Assembly (NCBI GenBank): GCA_011391745.1
Contig: JAABPX010000017.1
Location: forward strand, 1 to 42,381
From: Comamonadaceae bacterium
Lineage (GTDB): Bacteria > Pseudomonadota > Gammaproteobacteria > Burkholderiales > Burkholderiaceae_C
Direction: 5' to 3'
DNA: 42,381 nucleotides
Positions within the stretch are counted from its first letter, which is position 1, and each line of letters starts with the position of its first letter. The notes beneath the pieces were generated by a model. The model worked only from the letters and a program-made list of their open reading frames with translations. It did no database searches and was not told the DNA's origin. This document shows, piece by piece, positions 34,744 through 42,381 of this stretch. The position numbers and the translations under genes were made by a program.

Positions 34744-35313
34744 TCAGCGCGAGCGGGCGCGGATATCGGGCAAGGCTTTTTTCAGGTAGTACACCATCGA
34801 CCAAACCGTCAACACCGCCGATGCCCAAATCAACCAAGTGCCCCAAACGCGCGTGTCGATGAGGCCCAAGACGGTGCCATCAAACAGCAAAAAGGGAATG
34901 GCCACCATTTGAACCATGGTTTTGAGCTTGCCCACCATGTGGACCGCCACGCTTTTGGTCGCGCCGATGATGGCCATCCACTCGCGCAGGGATGAAATCG
35001 CGATTTCACGGCCAATGATGATCAGGGCCACAAACACGTCGGCGCGCTCCAAGTGCACCAAGACCAACAAACAAGCGCAAACCAAAAACTTGTCCGCGAC
35101 CGGGTCCAAGAAAGCGCCGAACGCCGAAGTTTGCTTCAGCCGACGGGCCAAAAAGCCGTCGGCCCAATCGGTCAAGGCAAAAACCACGAACATCACAGTG
35201 GCTACCCAGTTTTGTTGGGCCGGACTGGCACCCTCCCAATAAAACACGCCAACAATCAGGGGAATGGCCGCGATGCGAGCCCAAGTGAACAAAGTGGGAA
35301 TGTTGAAAAACAT
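34744..35313 (-). CDS. pgsA: CDP-diacylglycerol-glycerol-3-phosphate 3-phosphatidyltransferase
   Basis: Makes phosphatidylglycerophosphate in the inner membrane, 189 aa. The CDP-alcohol phosphotransferase signature DG-X2-AR-X8-G-X3-D-X3-D is present (D49, DG 52-53, AR 56-57, G66, D70, D74). Four or more helices. It follows uvrC by 27 bp, a common order. Confidence 0.96.
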   Translation of the reverse strand: MFFNIPTLFTWARIAAIPLIVGVFYWEGASPAQQNWVATVMFVVFALTDWADGFLARRLKQTSAFGAFLDPVADKFLVCACLLVLVHLERADVFVALIIIGREIAISSLREWMAIIGATKSVAVHMVGKLKTMVQMVAIPFLLFDGTVLGLIDTRVWGTWLIWASAVLTVWSMVYYLKKALPDIRARSR

Positions 35314-35340
35314 GGCTGGATTATGCGGTCTTCGGCGGCT

Positions 35341-37263
35341 TCAGCGCAGAGCGTTGTATATCGCGGCAGCCAGATCGGGGGAAATCCCGTCGACGGTGCA
35401 CAGGTCTTGCACGCTGGCTTGCCCCACGCCGCGCACCCCGCCAAACCGTTGCAGCAATCGGGCGCGCTTTTTGGGCCCCACACCAGGAATGTCCTCCAAG
35501 CGGCTGCCCCCTGTGCGCACCTTGGCCCGAGCGGCCCGCATGCCAGTGATGGCAAACCGGTGCGCCTCGTCTCGGATCTGCGCCACCAACATCAGCGCGG
35601 CCGAATCGGCACCCAAATACACCTTGTCCCGACCATCGGCAAACACCAACTCCTCCAAACCGACCTTGCGCCCTTCGCCTTTTTCAACACCCACCAAACG
35701 CGACAACGGCAAGCCAAGCTGTGAAAACACCTCCCGCGCCACGCCCACCTGGCCTTTGCCGCCGTCAATCAGCACGACGTCGGGCAACTTGTCTTGTGCA
35801 TCGGCCTCGACCAACTTGCCGTACCGGCGCAACAACACTTGGCGCATGGCAGCGTAGTCGTCCCCGGGGGTGATGCCGTCGATGTTGTAGCGGCGGTATT
35901 CGTTGTTTTGCATTTTGTGCTGTGCAAACACCACACAAGAGGCCTGTGTGGACTCGCCCGCCGTGTGCGAAATGTCAAAGCACTCAATGCGCAACGCCTC
36001 CAGTGTCTCCACCGCCAAGTCCAGTGCCTCAACCAAGGCTCGGGTACGGGCTTGCTGTGAGCCCTCTTCGCTGAGCAAACGCGCCAAGGCCATGTCGGCA
36101 TTGCGTTGGGCCATGTCGAGCCAAACGCGTCGGTGTTCACGGGGCTGGTGCACGGTGTGCAGTTTGTGCCCGCTGTGCTCGGTCAAGGCCGCCACCAAAG
36201 CGGGGGCCACCGGGTGACTGGTGACCAAGGTGTGTGGCATGGCCACATCCAAGTAGTGCTGCGCGATGAAGGCGTGCAACACCGCAACCGCCAAACGCTG
36301 TGACGGCTCTGCTTGAGGTAATGCGGCTTCGCCTTCGCCGTCCCAATCCAAAGCCTCTTCCACATGGGTGGGGAAATAGGGGCGGTCACCCAAGTGACGT
36401 CCACCCCGCACCATGGCCAAGTTCACGCAGGCGCGCCCCCCTTGAACGCGAACGGCCAACACATCCACGTCCCGGTCCTGTACGTTGTCCATGGACTGCT
36501 GATGCAACACCCGAGACAGGGCTGCGATTTGGTTGCGAATCTCGGCGGCTTGCTCAAACGCCAAGGCTTCGGCGTGGGCCATCATGCGGTGTTCCAAATC
36601 GGCCAAGACGGCATCGGTCTCACCGCGCAAAAAACGCTCGGCGCTGTCCACCGACGCGCTGTAGTCTTGTGCCCCCACCAAACCCACGCAAGGCCCGCTG
36701 CAACGCTTAATTTGGTACAGTAAACAGGGGCGGCTGCGGTTGGCAAACACGGTGTCTTCGCAGGTGCGCAAGCGAAAAACTTTCTGCATCAAGGTGATGG
36801 ACTCCTTGACCGCCCAGGCGCTGGGATACGGGCCAAAGTAGTGGTGCCGTTTGTCAACCGCACCGCGGTAATAGGCCATGCGTGGGTAGGCGCCCGCGCT
36901 GGGCGCGGCACCCGGCGCATCGGGGCGTGTGGCCGTGATCTTCAAATAAGGGTAACTTTTGTCGTCGCGGAACAAGATATTGAACTTGGGGTTCAGCGTC
37001 TTGATGAGGTTGTTCTCCAGCAGCAAAGCCTCGGCCTCGGAGCGCACCACGGTCGTCTCCATGCGCACGATCTTGCTGACCATGTGTCCGATGCGCGTGC
37101 CGCCGTGGTCTTTTTGAAAGTAACTGCTGACGCGCTTTTTAAGGCTGCGGGCTTTGCCCACGTAAAGCAGCTGGTCCTGCGCGTCAAAGTAGCGGTAAAC
37201 CCCCGGCAGCGCGGGCAGTGAGGCGACTTGCGCCAGCAGGGCTTCATCGTGTGAGATGGACAT
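35341..37263 (-). CDS. uvrC: UvrABC system protein C
   Basis: Dual-incision nuclease of nucleotide excision repair, 640 aa. The N-terminal GIY-YIG domain ([20 protein letters not shown], about 17-36) makes the 3' cut. A UVR/UvrB-binding stretch ([20 protein letters not shown]) follows, then an RNase H-like domain ([34 protein letters not shown]) for the 5' cut and a C-terminal helix-hairpin-helix ([20 protein letters not shown]). ATG at 37263; 30 upstream codons are open but run into the divergent earP region. Head to head with earP, 46 bp between starts. Confidence 0.97.
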   Translation of the reverse strand: MSISHDEALLAQVASLPALPGVYRYFDAQDQLLYVGKARSLKKRVSSYFQKDHGGTRIGHMVSKIVRMETTVVRSEAEALLLENNLIKTLNPKFNILFRDDKSYPYLKITATRPDAPGAAPSAGAYPRMAYYRGAVDKRHHYFGPYPSAWAVKESITLMQKVFRLRTCEDTVFANRSRPCLLYQIKRCSGPCVGLVGAQDYSASVDSAERFLRGETDAVLADLEHRMMAHAEALAFEQAAEIRNQIAALSRVLHQQSMDNVQDRDVDVLAVRVQGGRACVNLAMVRGGRHLGDRPYFPTHVEEALDWDGEGEAALPQAEPSQRLAVAVLHAFIAQHYLDVAMPHTLVTSHPVAPALVAALTEHSGHKLHTVHQPREHRRVWLDMAQRNADMALARLLSEEGSQQARTRALVEALDLAVETLEALRIECFDISHTAGESTQASCVVFAQHKMQNNEYRRYNIDGITPGDDYAAMRQVLLRRYGKLVEADAQDKLPDVVLIDGGKGQVGVAREVFSQLGLPLSRLVGVEKGEGRKVGLEELVFADGRDKVYLGADSAALMLVAQIRDEAHRFAITGMRAARAKVRTGGSRLEDIPGVGPKKRARLLQRFGGVRGVGQASVQDLCTVDGISPDLAAAIYNALR

Positions 37264-37309
37264 GGGCGTTATTGTGACGCCGCAAAGACCAGCCTGAGAC
37301 AATCGCACC

Positions 37310-38392
37310 ATGAAGCCCCCCCAGCACACACTTTTGTGGGACATTTTTTGCACCGTGATCGATAACCACGGCGACTTGGGCGTTTGCTGGCGCTTGGCGA
37401 ATCAGTTGTGCAGCGCCGGACAGCAGGTTCGCTTGTGGGTCGACGATGCATCGGCCCTGACTTGGATGGCCCCTTCACAGCAGGCCGGCATCGCGGTTTG
37501 GCCATGGACCGATGCCACCACAGAAACACTCAGCCCAATGCCGGTGGGCGATGTTTGGATTGAGGCCTTTGGCTGCAACATCCCCGAAGCCTTTGTGGCC
37601 CGCGGTGTGGCTACGCGAACGCGGCCTCCCCTTTGGATCAACCTGGAATACCTCAGCGCCGAAGATTGGGTCCCCCGCCTGCACAGCCTACCCTCGCCTG
37701 TGATGAGCGGCCCCGCACGGGGGTGGACCAAGCGTTTTGTCTACCCGGGCTTCACGCCCGACACGGGCGGCTTGTTGCGCGAAGCCGATCTTTTGTGCCG
37801 CCAGCAAGGTTTTGACCGCCACGTTGCTCGTCAGCGCCTCGCACCCAACTTAACGACCAACGCTTGGTTGATCAGCCTGTTTTGCTACGAAACGACGGCC
37901 TTGCCCAAGTTGCTCCAAGCCTTGGTCAACACCCCCCACCAACTGTTGGTGATGCCAGGACGCCCCTTGGCCGCCGTGCAAACCGCGATCCTGTGCATGG
38001 CGGCAGCACCCACTTGGCACGCCCTGGCCTACACCGATCAAACGGGTTTTGATGAGCGGCTGTGGTCCTGCGACCTCAACTTCGTGCGCGGCGAGGACTC
38101 TTTGGTGCGGGCCCTTTGGGCTGGGCAAGCCTTTGTCTGGCACATTTACCCGCAAGACGATTGCGCCCACCATGCCAAGCTGGGTGCGTTGTTGGATTGG
38201 CTGCAAGCCCCACCCAGCCTGCGGCAGTTCCACCGGGTATGGAACGGGATAGAAAATGCCCCTTTGCCCGCCCTGAACGCCGACACCTTGGCCGACTGGA
38301 CACGCTGCACCCAAGCCGCACGGACCCGTTTGTTGGGTCAACACGATCTGCTGAGTCACTTGCTCGAACTGGCCAGCACACAAGCCCGATAA
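37310..38392 (+). CDS. earP: EF-P arginine rhamnosyltransferase EarP
   Basis: A 360-aa inverting glycosyltransferase that moves rhamnose from dTDP-rhamnose to Arg32 of EF-P, allowing polyproline translation. Family strings: [20 protein letters not shown] at the start, [42 protein letters not shown], and the donor-binding [20 protein letters not shown] (split across residues 252-272). Its target gene efp lies about 970 bp downstream on the same strand, and EF-P here has Arg at position 32. Confidence 0.96.
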   Translation: MKPPQHTLLWDIFCTVIDNHGDLGVCWRLANQLCSAGQQVRLWVDDASALTWMAPSQQAGIAVWPWTDATTETLSPMPVGDVWIEAFGCNIPEAFVARGVATRTRPPLWINLEYLSAEDWVPRLHSLPSPVMSGPARGWTKRFVYPGFTPDTGGLLREADLLCRQQGFDRHVARQRLAPNLTTNAWLISLFCYETTALPKLLQALVNTPHQLLVMPGRPLAAVQTAILCMAAAPTWHALAYTDQTGFDERLWSCDLNFVRGEDSLVRALWAGQAFVWHIYPQDDCAHHAKLGALLDWLQAPPSLRQFHRVWNGIENAPLPALNADTLADWTRCTQAARTRLLGQHDLLSHLLELASTQAR

Positions 38393-38401
38393 TGCCTGCC
38401 C

Positions 38402-38869
38402 ATGAACCCCTTTGACACCCTCTTGCCTTTCGGCTGGTCGCACTACCTGCTGGGCGGTCTGGCCATCGGCGCAGGTGTGGCGCTGCTCTACCTGTTTAAT
38501 GGCTGGGTTGGCGGCATGAGCACCGTGTTTTCCAGCAGCTGGTCTTTCGTGTCGCGGCGTGCTTTTTTTCAGCAAGCGCGTTTGGTCGACTCGCGTGGCT
38601 GGCGCTTGGTGTACGCCGCTGGCGTGGTGGTCGGTGCCTTGGTGTGGCGGTTTGCGCTCAACGACGGGCAAGCGCAATCGACCAGCGTACCCGTCTGGCA
38701 ATTGCTGCTGGGTGGTTTTTTGGTGGGTTATGGCGCTCGGCTGGGCAACGGCTGCACCTCAGGCCACGGCATCTGCGGCTTGGGCGCTTTGCAACTGCCC
38801 TCGCTCGGGGCCGTCTTGACCTTTATGGCCACCGCCTTTTTGACCGCCAACCTTCTGGGAGCCCTGTGA
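38402..38869 (+). CDS. YeeE/YedE family (DUF395) membrane protein, first half
   Basis: A 155-aa protein with four or so helices and the conserved GARLGNGCTSGHGICGLG motif whose Cys is typical for YeeE/YedE sulfur-compound transporters. In E. coli TsuA the two halves are fused; here they are separate genes. Nine bp after earP; its TGA shares one base with the ATG of the second half (TGATG), so the two are translationally coupled. Confidence 0.88.
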   Translation: MNPFDTLLPFGWSHYLLGGLAIGAGVALLYLFNGWVGGMSTVFSSSWSFVSRRAFFQQARLVDSRGWRLVYAAGVVVGALVWRFALNDGQAQSTSVPVWQLLLGGFLVGYGARLGNGCTSGHGICGLGALQLPSLGAVLTFMATAFLTANLLGAL

Positions 38870-39294
38870 TGCAAGCGCACCAAATGAACGGGCCAAAGGC
38901 CTTGGTGACCCTGCTCGCAGGCGCTTTGTTTGGTTTCGGCCTGTCGCTGGCGACCATGGTCCAGCCCGAAGTGGTCTTGGGTTTCTTGCGCTTCCAAGAT
39001 TGGGGGCTGATGCTGGTCATGGGCGGCGCGGCCGGCGTAACCGTGCTGGCCTACAAGGGCTTCCCTCGCTGGTTTAAGCAGCCCTTGCTCGGTGGTCAGT
39101 TCTTGACCCAACCCGCGCAATGGAACCAACAAACACGGGTCGGTGCAGCCATCTTTGGGGTGGGTTGGGGCATGAGCGGCGTTTGTCCGGGGCCGGCCTT
39201 GGCATCGCTGGGCACCGGCAACACCGATGTGCTGTGGGCTCTGCTGGGGGTGGTGTTGGGCGCCCTGGCCCACGGCAAGTCCGCCAAAGGCTGA
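38869..39294 (+). CDS. YeeE/YedE family (DUF395/DUF6691) membrane protein, second half
   Basis: A 141-aa membrane protein with helices near 10-30, 42-60, 85-105 and 115-135. It has the second copy of the family motif, GVGWGMSGVCPGPALASLG, with one Cys. Together with the gene before it, it should form a two-subunit transporter of thiosulfate or a related sulfur species (inference from family). ATG at 38869 overlaps the previous stop by 1 nt. Confidence 0.88.
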   Translation: MQAHQMNGPKALVTLLAGALFGFGLSLATMVQPEVVLGFLRFQDWGLMLVMGGAAGVTVLAYKGFPRWFKQPLLGGQFLTQPAQWNQQTRVGAAIFGVGWGMSGVCPGPALASLGTGNTDVLWALLGVVLGALAHGKSAKG

Positions 39295-39363
39295 AAACGC
39301 CAGCGGTTAGAATGGCGGGCTGTGCCCACGGGCTCCCACTTTTTCATTTCAGTTTCCATCCCT

Positions 39364-39918
39364 ATGAAAACCGCTCAAGAAATTCGCGCCGGCAACGTCA
39401 TCATGCACGGCAAAGATCCCATGGTGGTGCTGCGCACCGAATACCAACGTGGTGGCCGTGGTTCGTCCACCGTGCGTCTGAAGCTCAAAAGCCTGATCGC
39501 CAACTTCGGCACCGAAGTGGTCTTCAAGGCCGACGACAAAATGGACCAAGTGATCCTGGACAAAAAAGAGTGCACCTACTCGTACTTCGCCGACCCCATG
39601 TACGTGTGCATGGACAGCGAATACAACCAATACGAAGTCGAAGCCGAAAACATGGGCGACGCCCTGAACTACCTCGAAGACGGCATGTCGGTTGAAGTGG
39701 TGTTCTACGACGGCAAAGCCATTTCGGTTGAATTGCCCACCACGGTGGTGCGCGAGATCACCTGGACCGAGCCCGCCGTCAAAGGCGACACCTCGGGCAA
39801 AGTGCTCAAGCCCGCCAAAATCGCCACGGGTTTTGAAGTGGCTGTGCCATTGTTCGTGGCCCAGGAAGACAAGATCGAAATCGACACCCGCACTGGCGAA
39901 TACCGCAAGCGCGTCTAA
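39364..39918 (+). CDS. efp: Elongation factor P
   Basis: A 184-aa protein with three beta-barrel domains that rescues ribosomes stalled at polyproline. The loop tip in domain I reads [11 protein letters not shown] and places Arg at residue 32, which is the rhamnosylated position in the EarP branch; lysine-type EF-P has Lys here. Family ends [25 protein letters not shown] and [13 protein letters not shown] are present. ATG at 39364; 14 upstream codons are open. It is followed by a terminator at 39947-39973. Confidence 0.98.
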   Translation: MKTAQEIRAGNVIMHGKDPMVVLRTEYQRGGRGSSTVRLKLKSLIANFGTEVVFKADDKMDQVILDKKECTYSYFADPMYVCMDSEYNQYEVEAENMGDALNYLEDGMSVEVVFYDGKAISVELPTTVVREITWTEPAVKGDTSGKVLKPAKIATGFEVAVPLFVAQEDKIEIDTRTGEYRKRV

Positions 39919-39946
39919 GCTCAAGGTTCTTGTGATCAGCGCCAAG

Positions 39947-39973
39947 GGCTCCTACGGGAGCCTTTTGCTTTTT
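39947..39973 (+). terminator. Rho-independent terminator after efp
   Basis: GGCTCC-TAC-GGGAGCC followed by TTTTGCTTTTT. It lies about 30 bp after the efp stop and 20 bp before the LOG-family start. Confidence 0.85.
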
Positions 39974-39994
39974 GTCTACCGCCAGGAGATGTCT

Positions 39995-40867
39995 GTGGAA
40001 GCCAACCGTTACCTCAACACCGATCGAATCGCCGACGCTTGGGCTGATCTACAAAGCCACGCCAACAGCGGCGAACCTTTGGATGCCGACGCGTACCGAC
40101 TGGCGTTTGCCGACCCCGAGTTTTTGCTGCGCCGCGAAACGCGCGGCATTCGCTTCCAGCTGGAAATGCTCAAGCCCGACTTGGCCCAGCAGGCCTTGGG
40201 CGTGGACGGCACGGTGGTGGTGTTCGGCAGCGCTCGTGTTCGCGACGAAGTCACCGCACAAGCGGCCTTATCAGAGGCCCTGGCCAGCGGTGATGCCAGC
40301 GCGATTGCTGCAGCTCAGGCCCTGCTGCGCAACGCCAACCACTACACCCAAGCCCGGGCCTTTGCCCGCTTGGTGGCACAACACAGTCAACAGTGCCCGG
40401 TCAGCGAGCGTTTGTTTGTTTGCACGGGCGGCGGCCCAGGCATCATGGAAGCGGCCAATCGTGGCGCCCACGACGAAGGTGCGCTGAATGTGGGGCTCAA
40501 CATTGCTTTGCCACACGAGCAATCCGCCAACCCCTATGTGTCACCCGAGCTGAACTTCAAATTCCACTACTTCGCACTGCGCAAAATGCACTTCATGATG
40601 CGGGCCAAGGCCTTGGTGGCCTTTCCTGGCGGATTTGGCACGCTGGACGAATTGTTTGAGGTCATCACGCTGGTGCAATGCCGAAAAGCCAAGCCTGTGC
40701 CGATTTTGCTGTTCGGCACTTCACACTGGAAGCGCCTCTTAAACCTAGAGGTCTTGGCCGAAGAAGGCATGATTTCTTCGGAAGACTTGGACCTCATCCA
40801 ATACGTGGACGAACCGCAGGCCGCTTGGGATCACATCCGGCGTTTCTACCAGCTTGGCCAACGTTGA
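39995..40867 (+). CDS. LOG family protein (TIGR00730-like nucleotide-binding/hydrolase)
   Basis: A 290-aa protein of the LOG/lysine decarboxylase-like fold, members of which hydrolyse nucleoside monophosphates (cytokinin riboside phosphoribohydrolase type). Family strings are VVVFGSAR near 80, CTGGGPGIMEAANRGA near 145 and AFPGGFGTLDELFEVIT near 212. An extra helical stretch of about 40 residues (Ala-rich) sits after the first motif, and an N-terminal extension of about 70 residues precedes it. The GTG at 39995 has AGGAG six bases upstream; the ATG at 39989 directly abuts the AGGAG. It follows the efp terminator, so it probably has its own promoter or low read-through. Confidence 0.88.
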   Translation: MEANRYLNTDRIADAWADLQSHANSGEPLDADAYRLAFADPEFLLRRETRGIRFQLEMLKPDLAQQALGVDGTVVVFGSARVRDEVTAQAALSEALASGDASAIAAAQALLRNANHYTQARAFARLVAQHSQQCPVSERLFVCTGGGPGIMEAANRGAHDEGALNVGLNIALPHEQSANPYVSPELNFKFHYFALRKMHFMMRAKALVAFPGGFGTLDELFEVITLVQCRKAKPVPILLFGTSHWKRLLNLEVLAEEGMISSEDLDLIQYVDEPQAAWDHIRRFYQLGQR

Positions 40868-40877
40868 GTGCTGAACT

Positions 40878-41222
40878 TCAATCTTTGGCGTGCGGATCCA
40901 AGGCCGGTGGCACCGCCGCTTGGCTGCGGGTCTTTAAATGCAGGGCCGCTTGCGCCATGAGGTTGGCGGAAACAGGCGCGGTCACGAACACGAACAAGGT
41001 GACCAAGAGCTCGGCAATGCCGGGGCGGCCTTGGGGCATTGACAGCAACAAAGACGCCAGCAACACACCACCCACGCCCAGCGTGGACGCTTTGGTCGGC
41101 GCGTGCAGACGCATGTAGAAGTCGGGCAGGCGCAGCAAGCCAATGGCCCCCACCAACAAAAAGAAAGCAGCGATCAAGACCAGCGCGGCTGCGGTCCATT
41201 CGATCCAAACAGGCAGATTCAT
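40878..41222 (-). CDS. mnhG: Cation/proton antiporter subunit G (MnhG/PhaG)
   Basis: A 114-aa membrane subunit of the CPA3-type multisubunit Na+(K+)/H+ antiporter. Three helices (about 7-27, 38-58, 60-85) with the family strings LLVGAIGLLRLPDFYMRLHAP and KASTLGVGGVLLASLL. It follows subunit F by 13 bp; last gene of the operon. Confidence 0.92.
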   Translation of the reverse strand: MNLPVWIEWTAAALVLIAAFFLLVGAIGLLRLPDFYMRLHAPTKASTLGVGGVLLASLLLSMPQGRPGIAELLVTLFVFVTAPVSANLMAQAALHLKTRSQAAVPPALDPHAKD

Positions 41223-41235
41223 ACCATCGTCTCCA

Positions 41236-41517
41236 TCATTCCACCACGTCGCCGCGGGTGAGGTAACGGGCCAAGCCCACCGTGCCGACAAAACCCAGCA
41301 TGGCCACCAACAGCGCCGCTTCAAACAGCAAGGGCGTGTTCCAGCGCAAGCCGAGCAAGACCACCAATGCCACCACGTTCATGTAAAGCGTGTCCAACGC
41401 CAGTATGCGGTCGGTGGTTTCCGGCCCGCGCCACAAGCGCACAGCGCACAAAGCCATGGCCACCGCCACCGCCACCGAGGCGATGTCCAGGGCCCACATC
41501 AAAACGGGGGTGTTCAT
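41236..41517 (-). CDS. mnhF: Cation/proton antiporter subunit F (MnhF/PhaF)
   Basis: A 93-aa membrane subunit with three helices; RLWRGPETTDRILALDTLYMN is the MrpF/PhaF signature, and the end FEAALLVAMLGFVGTVGLARYL fits. ATG at 41517 overlaps the subunit E stop as ATGA. Confidence 0.94.
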   Translation of the reverse strand: MNTPVLMWALDIASVAVAVAMALCAVRLWRGPETTDRILALDTLYMNVVALVVLLGLRWNTPLLFEAALLVAMLGFVGTVGLARYLTRGDVVE

Positions 41518-42056
41518 GCCGCGACCTCCTGATCGGCTGATGCACTCACACCCAATGCTTGGAGCAAGGGCGCTTCGTAGCGTTGTTTCATGTCGTTCGC
41601 CATGGCGGCGGGGTCGTCGCCATTGAGGGCGTGAACCCAAATCACGCCTTGCTGTTCATCAACCACACACGACACCGTGCCGGGGGTGGTGGTGATGATG
41701 CTGGCAAACAAGGCATTGACACGGGCGTGGCGCGTGGCCAAGGGCACTGGAATCCACAAAGGCGTGGGTTTGTCCATGGAGCCCAGAACCAAGCGGGCCA
41801 CGGTGATGTTGGACACAACAATGTCCCACATCACCACACCAACCAAACGGATCGCGCTGGGCCAATGCAAACGGTCGGCGGCGGGCATGAACGCACCCAC
41901 CAGCTTGGGCACGATCAAACCGATCAACACGGCTGAGAGGAGGTGAACCAAGGCCAAGCTGTGCGACAAAGCCAACCAGCTCACCCCGAGCAACAAGGAC
42001 AGCACCGGGTGATCGAACCACCGCGCGGCACGCACAGAGGAATTAGAAGCGCTCAT
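41514..42056 (-). CDS. mnhE: Cation/proton antiporter subunit E (MnhE/PhaE)
   Basis: A 180-aa subunit with N-terminal helices (about 17-70) and a soluble C-terminal domain. Strings IRLVGVVMWDIVVSNITVARLVL and ITTTPGTVSCVVDEQQGVIWVHAL are typical of MrpE/PhaE. ATG at 42056 starts one base before the end of the D gene region; it overlaps subunit F by 4 bp. Confidence 0.93.
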   Translation of the reverse strand: MSASNSSVRAARWFDHPVLSLLLGVSWLALSHSLALVHLLSAVLIGLIVPKLVGAFMPAADRLHWPSAIRLVGVVMWDIVVSNITVARLVLGSMDKPTPLWIPVPLATRHARVNALFASIITTTPGTVSCVVDEQQGVIWVHALNGDDPAAMANDMKQRYEAPLLQALGVSASADQEVAA

Positions 42057-42057
42057 G

Positions 42058-42381
42058 TCAACGTTCTCCGGTGTAAGGACGCGTGCTGTTGCCCAAATCG
42101 CCCAACACAGCACGCTGATAAGCGGCACGGTCGGCCAATTGGGCCGCTGTGGCATCGGTGTATCGCTTAACCGGAGCGGCCACCACCGCCAAGGCCACGG
42201 TCATCGCCATGAAGACCCACGTTGCCGACAGCATTTTGGCGCTGCTGCCCGATGCGCTGTGGCCATTGGAGGACGGTTGCACGTGCCAAAAGAGGACCAC
42301 ACCGGCACGCGCCAAACCAACCATGCTCAAAAATCCCACCACCAACACCACGGTCCAGAGCACCGGCTGGGCAGCCAAGCC
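42058..42381 (-). CDS. mnhD: Cation/proton antiporter subunit D, C-terminal part (partial at right edge)
   Basis: The last 107 or so residues of the NuoN/MrpD-like subunit: GLAAQPVLWTVVLVVGFLSM (helix), GLARAGVVLFW, then a Ser-rich loop and a last helix WVFMAMTVALAVVAAPV. The gene starts beyond the window. The order D-E-F-G is that of the pha/mnh operons. Confidence 0.85.
   Translation of the reverse strand, partial: GLAAQPVLWTVVLVVGFLSMVGLARAGVVLFWHVQPSSNGHSASGSSAKMLSATWVFMAMTVALAVVAAPVKRYTDATAAQLADRAAYQRAVLGDLGNSTRPYTGER

Overview
The window is dense bacterial chromosome, about 58-60% GC by eye, and reads as a member of the Burkholderiales, most likely Comamonadaceae. The reasons are the order rpsF-priB-rpsR-rplI-dnaB, the uvrC-pgsA pair, a surE-pcm-nlpD-rlmD block, the EarP/EF-P pair and a DUF4212-type sodium:solute symporter set. 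Genus cannot be fixed from sequence alone. I see no insertion sequence, prophage, CRISPR array or rRNA. No stretch longer than about 210 bp lacks a gene.

Layout: 1-3180 is the replication/ribosomal block (dnaB, rplI, rpsR, priB, rpsF, all minus strand). 3274-13735 is a carboxylate-uptake and signalling neighbourhood. It holds a DUF4212/SSS symporter pair with a TPR protein and a small membrane protein upstream; a CBS-DUF294 nucleotidyltransferase on the plus strand; and, convergent to it, a four-gene minus-strand operon. That operon encodes a small membrane protein, an SSS-fused histidine kinase (CrbS type), a single-domain receiver, and a membrane protein in which a degenerate histidine kinase is fused to a DEDDh 3'-5' exonuclease. 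13876-17254 holds divergent ppsA and ppsR, which control gluconeogenic entry from pyruvate. 17803-19933 is a second DUF4212/SSS symporter pair. Uptake of short carboxylates, their sensing, and PEP synthesis are therefore clustered.

20128-22381 is ahpC-ahpF (peroxide defence), with hairpins between the two genes. A perfect Fur box at 22544-22566 heads a plus-strand iron-uptake set: an unknown cysteine-containing protein, then tonB, exbB and exbD. 24881-26096 has an HbpS/GlcG-like gene and a BI-1/YccA membrane protein. 26143-30048 is surE-pcm-nlpD-rlmD, in which the rpoS gene usual for this order is missing. 30131-32563 has tRNA-His, ppiD, tRNA-Val and hupB. 32715-37263 is uvrC-pgsA-EamA-tartrate/malate dehydrogenase. 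37310-39918 is earP, two half-size YeeE/YedE genes and efp. 39995-40867 is a LOG-family gene. 40878 to the right edge is the end of a Pha/Mnh-type cation/proton antiporter operon (D partial, E, F, G).

The best candidate for an undescribed system is 6711-13735: a nucleotidyltransferase and a pseudokinase-exonuclease fusion linked to a transporter-type histidine kinase and a receiver without an output domain. Second to it are EF-hand-like loops at the same place in both symporters, and three related inverted repeats (20099, 22443, 32691) in promoter regions.
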